From: JAFGHJ01 sp964523975
GTDB taxonomy: Bacteria; Hydrothermota; UBA3072
Direction of reading: 5' to 3'
Assembly (NCBI GenBank): GCA_964523975.1
Contig: CAZGBM010000018.1
Span: 1 to 32,482 of the forward strand
DNA: 32,482 bases
Shown here: in pieces, positions 23,624 through 29,851 of the stretch
Numbering within the stretch: position 1 is the first letter of the stretch
How the letters are laid out: each line of letters opens with the position of its first letter
Position numbers and translations under genes: made by a program
The notes under the pieces: model-generated
The model's input: only the letters and a program-made list of their open reading frames with translations
The model's database searches: none
What the model was told of the DNA's origin: nothing

Positions 23624-25270
23624 ATGAGAAAAATAGCTTTAATCCTTTTCTTTGTATCTTTTGTTTCTTATGCCGGGATTATGGATTTTTCGGGTTCGGC
23701 AAGCGTATATGCCGAATATAATGATGTGAATGGAGATACTTTGATTGACCCGACTTCTCAAGTCCGTTTTAACATTAGCCCCACTATATCCTTCTATACG
23801 ATGCCGATAACTTTTGATTTCTCTTTGAATACGATGGAGTCGCAGTTTCGTCAGGCACTCAATAAATTTCACGTGAGCATACAGCCGGAAAAAATGCTGA
23901 GAGACAAGGTGCCAGGTGTTCCGAGTATCGTTTTTGCGATTTCCAATGTTGAATTCGGTACTTGTTATCCGTATTTTACCCCATACACCCTTTCGGGTGT
24001 TCCTGTTTCGGGAGGGGTAGTCGAACTAAACCCGGGAATTTTTCACCTTGAGGGCACGATGGGAAATTTGCAGAGGAGTGTCGACTGGTCGGATACCACT
24101 TACACCGAATATGCATATGCGAGGAGCCTGTCCGCTTTCAGCGTGGGTTTCGGTAAAAAAGAAGCTCCGCATCTTCATTTCGTTTACATGCATTCGGCAG
24201 ACGACACTGCTTCCGTTGCTCCTTTGCTTCTTCCTGCTTATACCGATTCGGACAGCGTGGAATTTACGAAACCCATGGAAAATTATGTTGTAGGTATCGA
24301 TCTTGGATTTTCGCTTTTTGACAGCAGATTAAATATAGAGTCGGAGATTATCGGCACAGAGGTAACAAGAGATGTACGGTTGCCCGCACTTACCTACGAA
24401 GGAGTGCCTTCCTTCCTTACAAGTCTTTTCAAACCAAGGCTCAGCAGTGCTTTTGATTTAGCCTTAACTGTTAATTCCTCTCTCAATATTTCGGGTACGG
24501 AGATTTCCGGTTCATTCGGTATGGTCGGACCGAACTTTGAGTCTTTCGGCAATCCTTATCTGCGCAATGATGCCCTTTTTTACAAAGCTGGTATAAAGCA
24601 GAACTTATTTAATAACAGTATGTTTTTATTCTCTTCATTAGAAAAGGAGAAAGATAACCTTCTGGGAACAAAGAGTTCTACCACTACTTTTGATTCTTAC
24701 GAGTTCGGCATAGGGTTTAATTTCACATCCTTGCCGTATTTGGAATTCAGTTACAGTCCTTACAGCGAAAGAGACGATTCCCTCGGTCTGGATCGAAGCA
24801 GCGATATGTTTTCCGTCAATACCGGATATAGTTTTAATCTGGGAAACCTCGGCAACTATTTGAGTGTATTCTTCTCTCATCAAAGTTATGATAATAAGGT
24901 TGAAGCCAACAACTATTCCGGCAAGGCTATATCGGTCGGCGACCAGGTTAATTTTATGATACCACTCAGTCTTTTGTTTGCCGTCGATTATTCCGAAATG
25001 AGCTATCCCGATACCGCTGATAGGATTCTATCTTTCGATGTAGGAGCCTATTATACTTCTTTCGAGCGATGGACGAACGGTATCGGATTCAATACTTCTA
25101 AAGGGGAAGGAGATGTTTCCGGAAACGGCATATACTTAAGTTCTTCCTTAGCTATGGGTGTTTTCGGAAACTTAAGTCTCGACGTGGAAAGAAACTTCTA
25201 TGGCGGCGAATTCGAAGTCGAGGATTACGACGAGTGGCGTATAATCGGAAGTATTTCGAGCAGCTGGTAA
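23624..25270 (+). CDS. Outer-membrane beta-barrel protein
   Basis: A 548-residue protein with a signal peptide MRKIALILFFVSFVSYAG (cleavage near residue 17). The rest consists of alternating-polarity strands separated by short acidic turns (for example SLNISGTEISGSFGMVG, NYLSVFFSHQSYDN, NLSLDVERNFYGGEFEVED), and the last residue is Trp, as expected of outer-membrane barrels. No plug, TonB box or porin motif is seen. ATG 23624 is preferred because GGAAAGG is 6 nt upstream and the signal peptide begins there; an earlier in-frame start at 23561 would add a basic segment overlapping the preceding gene. It is likely the outer-membrane anchor or conduit of this operon. Confidence 0.8.
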   Translation: MRKIALILFFVSFVSYAGIMDFSGSASVYAEYNDVNGDTLIDPTSQVRFNISPTISFYTMPITFDFSLNTMESQFRQALNKFHVSIQPEKMLRDKVPGVPSIVFAISNVEFGTCYPYFTPYTLSGVPVSGGVVELNPGIFHLEGTMGNLQRSVDWSDTTYTEYAYARSLSAFSVGFGKKEAPHLHFVYMHSADDTASVAPLLLPAYTDSDSVEFTKPMENYVVGIDLGFSLFDSRLNIESEIIGTEVTRDVRLPALTYEGVPSFLTSLFKPRLSSAFDLALTVNSSLNISGTEISGSFGMVGPNFESFGNPYLRNDALFYKAGIKQNLFNNSMFLFSSLEKEKDNLLGTKSSTTTFDSYEFGIGFNFTSLPYLEFSYSPYSERDDSLGLDRSSDMFSVNTGYSFNLGNLGNYLSVFFSHQSYDNKVEANNYSGKAISVGDQVNFMIPLSLLFAVDYSEMSYPDTADRILSFDVGAYYTSFERWTNGIGFNTSKGEGDVSGNGIYLSSSLAMGVFGNLSLDVERNFYGGEFEVEDYDEWRIIGSISSSW

Positions 25271-25287
25271 TATTTAAAATTTAAGGA

Positions 25288-26043
25288 ATGAAAAAAAAGA
25301 AAATCCTAATAATCGAAGACGATTACGACCTTTCCGCTTTGATGATAAGGCATTTACATTCTGCCGACTATGACGTCATAAACGTCGGGGACGCGATTCA
25401 AGGAGTGCAGTTTGCAAAGAGAGAGATTCCGGATTTAATCGTTCTGGATTTAATGATACCCGGCGGAGGCGGCTTGACTGTTCTAGAAAGGTTGAGCCAG
25501 TTGACCGAAACTCAATCCATACCCATTATCGTACTTACCGGAGTACATGATGCTTCCATGAAAGAAAAAGTGCTGCAGGCAGGCGCCGCCCAGTATTTGG
25601 AAAAACCTTACAACGCTCAAGAATTACTGAAAAACATAGAAGAGCACATAAAAGAAGATGAGAAAAAGGAAGAAGAGGGTAGAGCAGGACTTATATTAAT
25701 AGTCGATGACGATAAAGATTTCGTAAAAAAGCTGTCAATTGATTTGCATAGAGCCAATTATAAAACTGTCGCCGCATACGATGTCGACCAGGGGATGCGG
25801 CTTGCCCGGGAAGAAAAGCCGGATTTGATAATTCTTGATTTGTTGCTCCCGGGCGGAGGTGGTTTTACCTTCTTCGAACATCTTAAAGGTCTGGTCTATA
25901 CTAAGTGTATACCTGTCATTGTACTGACTGCTGTAAAAGACGAAGAATACAAAAAAAAGATGACAGAAGCAGGAGTAAAATATTACATTGACAAACCTTA
26001 CGATTTAACTCTTCTGCTGAACGCTATTGAAGTTGCGTTGTAG
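25288..26043 (+). CDS. Tandem response-regulator receiver protein
   Basis: A 251-residue cytoplasmic protein made of two complete CheY-like receiver domains and nothing else. Domain 1 (about 4-122) has the acidic pair D11/D12, phosphoacceptor D54 in VLDLMIPGGGG, T84 and K106 (EKPYN). Domain 2 (about 134-251) has D140-D142, D184 in ILDLLLPGGGG, T214 and K236 (DKPYD). A charged linker (KEDEKKEEEGR) joins them. Without an output domain it probably acts by protein contact, as a phosphorelay sink or as a regulator of a partner kinase; none is in this window. Its AAGGA sits unusually close to the ATG. It is the last gene of the exported-protein operon, 17 nt after the barrel gene. Confidence 0.93.
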   Translation: MKKKKILIIEDDYDLSALMIRHLHSADYDVINVGDAIQGVQFAKREIPDLIVLDLMIPGGGGLTVLERLSQLTETQSIPIIVLTGVHDASMKEKVLQAGAAQYLEKPYNAQELLKNIEEHIKEDEKKEEEGRAGLILIVDDDKDFVKKLSIDLHRANYKTVAAYDVDQGMRLAREEKPDLIILDLLLPGGGGFTFFEHLKGLVYTKCIPVIVLTAVKDEEYKKKMTEAGVKYYIDKPYDLTLLLNAIEVAL

Positions 26044-26044
26044 A

Positions 26045-26069
26045 AAATTTTTGCTGCTCGCAAAAATTT
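26045..26069 (+). terminator. Hairpin directly after the receiver gene
   Basis: AAATTTTTGC (26045-26054) and GCAAAAATTT (26060-26069) form a perfect 10 bp stem with loop TGCTC, starting 2 nt past the stop codon. It is AU-rich and lacks a separate U-run, so termination would be weak; its position at the end of the operon supports the call. Confidence 0.5.
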
Positions 26070-26446
26070 ACAGTTTCGAGTTTGTGTTTCGGGTCTAGAG
26101 ATTAGTATATTAGTAAATCGGTGAATTAGTAAATTAGTAAAAAAACATTTTCTACATGTCCTACATGTTATAAAAATTTCGGGGTGTGGTTGGTATTCTA
26201 ACCCACAAAATATCCGGTAAATCCTGTTTATCCTGTCGGAATTAGTTAGTGGGTGTTTTTGATGGATTTTATATTGTTAATCCTGTCGAAATATTTGGGA
26301 TAAGGGTTGGGTTTTAAACAACAAAAATATATTTTTTTTATCTGTGTTTATCCGTGAAAATCTGTGGCTAATTATTTTTTTTGAATTTTGATTTGTAATT
26401 TTGCTTTTTGATATTTGGTGCCTTTGCCTCACTGGGTAAGTATCTA
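26070..26446 (+). repeat. Intergenic microrepeat tract F (convergent gap)
   Basis: No gene is supported. Words: GTTTCGAGTTTGTGTTTCG (26073-26091); ATTAGTA-derived array (26101-26140, period about 8); an inverted ACATGTAGG word, TCTACATGTCCTACATGT (26151-26168); CTAACCCACAAAA (26198-26210), also present at 13660-13672; ATCCGGTAA-ATCCTGTTT-ATCCTGTCG (26213-26239, period 9) with a partial second copy near 26272-26289; linker TTTTAAACAACAAAAA (26311-26326); ATCTGTGTTT-ATCCGTGAAA-ATCTGTGGCT (26340-26369, period 10); and TTGAATTTTGATTTG (26381-26395). The plus-strand ORF starting at 26408 is not considered real. Confidence 0.8.
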
Positions 26447-27046
26447 TTATTCCCATTTACCGGCAAAGCTTACGTAGAAAGAAAGGAGAACGATTTTAAC
26501 ATCAAGCATGAAACATTGTTTTTTTATATAGAGAAGATCATATTTAACTTTGTGTTCGGTTTTAGCTTCTTTATCTGCATATATTTGAGCTATACCTGTA
26601 AGTCCGGGTTTGATTGAAGTTCTCTTTAAAAAATCCGGAACTTTTTCGAGACTTTCATACTTGCTTCCGATAATTTCAACGGCCGGATGGAAGGGTCGCG
26701 GCCCGACAAAACTCATATGTCCTCTGAAAATCGAAATTAACTGAGGCAATTCGTCCATAGCGGTAGCTCGAAGGATTTTACCAACTCTCGTCACGTATGC
26801 TTTATAATCTTTTCTGTTTTTCATAGCTGTACCGTTATGGGTATTTTTCCCCATCGAACGGAATTTTAACACGTAGAAAATTTTCCCGTCTTTACCTACC
26901 CTTTTTTGTTTTATGAAAATCGGACCTCCGCTTTCCATCACTATTGCGATAGAAGAAAACACCCAGATGGGAAGAGAAATTATCAACCCTATTCCCGAAA
27001 GAAGAATATCGAAAACTCTTTTTGTCACGTCTTTCGATACTCTCAA
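26447..27046 (-). CDS. Short undecaprenyl-phosphate sugar-phosphate transferase
   Basis: A 199-residue bacterial sugar transferase of the WcaJ/RfbP/PglC class, which loads a sugar phosphate from a nucleotide sugar onto undecaprenyl phosphate to begin a surface polysaccharide or glycan. Motifs: KRVFDILLSGIGLIISLP (the single membrane-embedded helix), GGPIFIKQKRVGKDGKIF, VLKFRSM, LRATAMDELPQLISIFRGHMSFVGPRP (catalytic region), and KPGLTGIAQIY. The small size and absence of the N-terminal four-helix region put it with the minimal PglC-like enzymes. The TTG start is uncertain because GGAGG lies about 18 nt away, further than usual, and a stop closes the frame upstream. A TATAAT (27096-27101, minus) without a good -35 may be its promoter. 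Confidence 0.9.
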   Translation of the reverse strand: MRVSKDVTKRVFDILLSGIGLIISLPIWVFSSIAIVMESGGPIFIKQKRVGKDGKIFYVLKFRSMGKNTHNGTAMKNRKDYKAYVTRVGKILRATAMDELPQLISIFRGHMSFVGPRPFHPAVEIIGSKYESLEKVPDFLKRTSIKPGLTGIAQIYADKEAKTEHKVKYDLLYIKKQCFMLDVKIVLLSFYVSFAGKWE

Positions 27047-27170
27047 TATATTAATACTTATTATTTCCTCCTATCGAGTTTTGTCTTAATAGTATATTAT
27101 AATCTCAAGTGTCTGCCTTTTACCCACTAAAAGATTACACACACAAAAAATTTTTATAAAACTACCGCGA

Positions 27171-28601
27171 TTATTGTCCCTTTTTATATGGAATGAATTC
27201 GACTCTTCTATTCAGTACTCTACCTTCTTCCGTATCATTGCTGGCAATAGGTTTTCTTTGTCCGTAACCTTCGGTAATCAACCGTTCGGGAGGTATACCC
27301 TGTTCTACAAGATATTTTTTAACGTTATCCGCTCTACGTTTGGATAAGATCTGATTGGCTTCGGGAGTCCCGATGGAGCAGGTATGTCCGATGATTTTCA
27401 GATTTATTTCATTTCCGTCTTTAAGTAACTCGATGAGTCGTTCTAAAATACCTGAGGCTCTCGGTGTAAGCTCGAAATTCTTGAAGGGAAAATACACGGT
27501 AATGCTTTCTATCTGACCTATTAAATCTTCCAGATTTTTTGTTTCTTTTAAAACTTCCAGGATGTCTTTCTTTATCATTTCTATAAATATAGTTTTGCTG
27601 TCAATTTTTTCAATAGAAATCTTTACACTGGCATCATCGTAACCCAGTGATGTGGCATTTGCCATATATATGCCGGGCGGCAAAGAGATAGTGTGAACTT
27701 TATTGTTTCCTGAAATTGCAACAGTATCTCCTTTTTGACCTACTATTACTACCTTACCCTTGACGAGATTTCCTAACTCTTTATCGATCAGTCTAATAGT
27801 TACGGAAGCCCTTTTATCCTCTTTTGAGTTTTTATAGAAATCTGTTACTTTATAAGATAAATTAAGGCTAATTCTAGGCGAAAGCCCGTCTTCGGAATCT
27901 GTGCCGAATAGTTCAAGTTTGTTGAGCGCCAGCGTTCCTTTAAATAGTTTATTCTCGTATTCTACGCCAACATTGGCATCCCGCCCGTCCTCCTCTATAA
28001 TGAAAGCCATATTATTCGGAAGAATAAATTTGATTCCGTAAAACAGCCCCATGGCAATATTTTCGTGATTTTCATTGAAGAGCAAATCTGTATTCAGGGA
28101 GTAACTTCTTGGCCCGTAACCGACGAATTTCCCCCTACCTACCCCTGCAGTCATTTCAAACGTGTTGCCTAATTTTTTTGTTGCTACGATATAAGCTGAA
28201 GCTATTTCAGGAGGTCTATCCGTATAATTTTCATCACTGAAAACCTCATCGAAACCGGCAGGCGAAACATATTTACTAACAGCAATTTCGTCTACACCTA
28301 AGGCGAGCCCCGGGTAATTACCGTTTTCGACAAGCAACTGGTAGGATAAATCAAGCGCAAAATCCGCACCGTTATACCACTTCAATGCTCCTCCGAATTT
28401 ATTATACGAAAAGTTTATTGCCAAATTAGGGTCGAATTTAACGCTATCTTCACTCCGAACAGGATAACTTGAATTTACATCAATATATAATCCCTGGTTA
28501 AAGTTAGCAGTCGGAATATCTATATACGCTTCTCTTCTCATATAAAAAGCACCAACTGCGTTAGATATGACAAATGAGGCTATGATAATTAAACGTGTCA
28601 A
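27171..28601 (-). CDS. OmpA-family outer-membrane protein
   Basis: A 476-residue exported protein. The start is the TTG at 28601: AGGAGG lies 7 nt ahead of it, a perfect promoter is upstream, and the resulting N-terminus MTRLIIIASFVISNAVGAF is a good signal peptide. Earlier codons in the frame fall in the promoter and ribosome-binding site. Residues about 20-275 look like a beta-barrel with many aromatic strands. About 280-350 resemble a carboxypeptidase-regulatory or PEGA-like beta domain (LPPGIYMANATSLGYDD). The last 110 residues are an OmpA peptidoglycan-binding domain: YFPFKNFELTPRASGIL, IIGHTCSIGTPEANQILSKRRADNV and ITEGYGQRKPIASNDTEEGRVLNRRVEF. It probably tethers the outer membrane to peptidoglycan. 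Confidence 0.92.
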   Translation of the reverse strand: MTRLIIIASFVISNAVGAFYMRREAYIDIPTANFNQGLYIDVNSSYPVRSEDSVKFDPNLAINFSYNKFGGALKWYNGADFALDLSYQLLVENGNYPGLALGVDEIAVSKYVSPAGFDEVFSDENYTDRPPEIASAYIVATKKLGNTFEMTAGVGRGKFVGYGPRSYSLNTDLLFNENHENIAMGLFYGIKFILPNNMAFIIEEDGRDANVGVEYENKLFKGTLALNKLELFGTDSEDGLSPRISLNLSYKVTDFYKNSKEDKRASVTIRLIDKELGNLVKGKVVIVGQKGDTVAISGNNKVHTISLPPGIYMANATSLGYDDASVKISIEKIDSKTIFIEMIKKDILEVLKETKNLEDLIGQIESITVYFPFKNFELTPRASGILERLIELLKDGNEINLKIIGHTCSIGTPEANQILSKRRADNVKKYLVEQGIPPERLITEGYGQRKPIASNDTEEGRVLNRRVEFIPYKKGQ

Positions 28602-28628
28602 AAATCTCACCTCCTCATAATATAACGT

Positions 28629-28657
28629 ATTATATAGCAAAATAGTCGTTTTGTCAA
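28629..28657 (-). promoter_or_regulatory. Consensus promoter of the OmpA-family gene
   Basis: Minus strand TTGACA (28652-28657), 17 nt, TATAAT (28629-28634): a full match to the sigma70 consensus. The transcript should start near 28622, leaving a 20 nt leader with GAGGAGGTGAG before the TTG start. Confidence 0.85.
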
Positions 28658-28701
28658 GGCATTATTTTGCGTTTTTAGAATTTTTCTATAAAATAATCAA
28701 A

Positions 28702-28850
28702 TTGACGATTTTTATCTTAGGTGTATATAGCTGTATGTTTTTAGTTTTTTGATTTGACTCGTGATTTAGACAACTTTCAGCCGTGTTCCTCATGCCACTT
28801 AATAGTTAATTGTCGCCTTTTGGCACGGAATTTTTGGGGGGCTAACTCCA
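28702..28850 (+). ncRNA. Possible structured leader or small RNA
   Basis: A possible promoter, TTGACG (28702-28707), 16 nt, TATATA (28724-28729), precedes 110 nt without an ORF but with nested complementarity. CCGT (28781-28784) pairs with ACGG (28825-28828) and GCCA (28794-28797) with TGGC (28821-28824). Inside that loop, AGTTA (28804-28808) and GCC (28815-28817) pair with TAACT (28843-28847) and GGC (28840-28842), which makes an H-type pseudoknot. It matches no riboswitch class I can name. It could be a regulated leader of the gene at 28897 or a free small RNA. The folding was done by eye. Confidence 0.3.
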
Positions 28851-28859
28851 TTAAGCATC

Positions 28860-28888
28860 TTGACATTAAAACTGTTTTTCCTTATATT
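28860..28888 (+). promoter_or_regulatory. Promoter before the 28897 gene, leaderless type
   Basis: TTGACA (28860-28865), 17 nt, TATATT (28883-28888). ATG 28897 begins 8 nt after the -10 box, so the transcript would have at most a base or two before the start codon, and no Shine-Dalgarno is present. Confidence 0.78.
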
Positions 28889-28896
28889 CTTAATAG

Positions 28897-29601
28897 ATGA
28901 ACGAAAAGATTAATAAAAGAGTTAAAGAAATCGGGGCGTATGGTATTCGATATTCTTATCTCAGACTGTTAAATAATTTTGGAGACAGAATCAAATTCAT
29001 ACATCCCGACCTGATGAGTTTTATAGCTTTCTTTACTGCCGTAGCAACAGGTATTCTGTACTATAAATCCGGAGAGGTTCCTGTTTTCTTGCTGATAAAT
29101 ATTGGTCTGATTTTCCTGGGTATTACCTTTAATATATTGGTCGAGCTACTTTCTATGAAGCGGTCTCAATTTACGATTATAAACGAAATTATCTATGCGC
29201 TTCCTGATAGATACGCCGATGTGTTTGTTTTTGTCGGTATATCTTTTTCATCTTTATGCGATATTAGAATCGGAATGATAGCTACGGTGACCGTATTACT
29301 CATCAGTTACACGGGAATTTTGGGCAAAGCTTTGGGGGTTTCCTGGCAGCATCAGGGTCCTCTTGATAAGACTAACAGATTAGTTATACTTATGGTGGCA
29401 TCACTCCTGCAGTTTCCCCTAAGTAAAGCCCACACTCCTTTGGTCTCTATATGGGGATACGACTTAACCATTATTGAATTAAGTATGATATTATTTATGT
29501 TGCTCGGACAAATTACTGTTCTGATGCGCATAAAAGGAATACTGGAAGACGTCAAAAAAGTCGATAGAGTTTTGTATAAAGAAGAATCCAAAAAGAAATA
29601 A
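28897..29601 (+). CDS. CDP-alcohol phosphotransferase-fold membrane protein, incomplete active-site motif
   Basis: A 234-residue protein with about six membrane spans, resembling CDP-alcohol phosphatidyltransferases, which make phospholipid head groups in the inner membrane. HPDLMSFIAFFTAVATGILY matches the family's first helix (PNxLTxxxxxxG), and QGPLDKTNRLVILM matches the later loop of the type GLMGRAERVVLL. The catalytic motif DGxxARx(8)Gx3Dx3D is only half kept. The last two aspartates are present in PDRYAD (D104, D108), but the DG..AR part is replaced by VELLSMKR (82-89) and the Gly by Tyr100. It may be inactive, or a specialised homologue using other residues. It begins a three-gene unit that continues into the AddA-like gene. 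Confidence 0.68.
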   Translation: MNEKINKRVKEIGAYGIRYSYLRLLNNFGDRIKFIHPDLMSFIAFFTAVATGILYYKSGEVPVFLLINIGLIFLGITFNILVELLSMKRSQFTIINEIIYALPDRYADVFVFVGISFSSLCDIRIGMIATVTVLLISYTGILGKALGVSWQHQGPLDKTNRLVILMVASLLQFPLSKAHTPLVSIWGYDLTIIELSMILFMLLGQITVLMRIKGILEDVKKVDRVLYKEESKKK

Positions 29602-29617
29602 TTTCGGAGGATTCGAG

Positions 29618-29815
29618 ATGATAGAAAACCCGGAAATACTTAAAGAATTTGAGAAGAAAATCAAAAAAACAAGTAAAGTTGATATAGATAAGAATTTTGA
29701 AATCTTTGAAGGTCTATATAAAGAGGCTTTAGAGCTTGGAGTTCTTCCGAAAAAAGATCCTCTTGAAAATATTGAAACTTTAAAAAAGTTAGCCCGAATC
29801 ATAAATAGTGTTTAA
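29618..29815 (+). CDS. Hypothetical 65-residue helical protein
   Basis: I do not recognise this gene. It encodes 65 residues, very rich in Lys and Glu and predicted to be mostly alpha-helical (ILKEFEKKIKKTSK, FEIFEGLYKEALELG, NIETLKKLARIINSV), with no signal peptide, cysteines or membrane span. It is believed real because GGAGG sits 7 nt before the ATG, it begins 16 nt after the membrane protein's stop, and it has the same codon style as its neighbours. It ends 36 nt before the helicase gene. It may be a small partner protein of either neighbour. Confidence 0.7.
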   Translation: MIENPEILKEFEKKIKKTSKVDIDKNFEIFEGLYKEALELGVLPKKDPLENIETLKKLARIINSV

Positions 29816-29851
29816 AAAACTACTTTCCATAATTCCAAATTAGAAAATCAA

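Noticed and set aside
15008..25270. Type IX secretion cargo
   Set aside because: None of the large exported proteins has a recognisable T9SS C-terminal sorting domain, and no Por/Spr components are in the window.
26408..26617. 69-residue plus-strand ORF
   Set aside because: It is antisense to the conserved C-terminus of the sugar-phosphate transferase and starts in a repeat word.
28602..28640. Upstream start for the OmpA-family gene
   Set aside because: These codons coincide with the -10 box and the Shine-Dalgarno of the gene itself.
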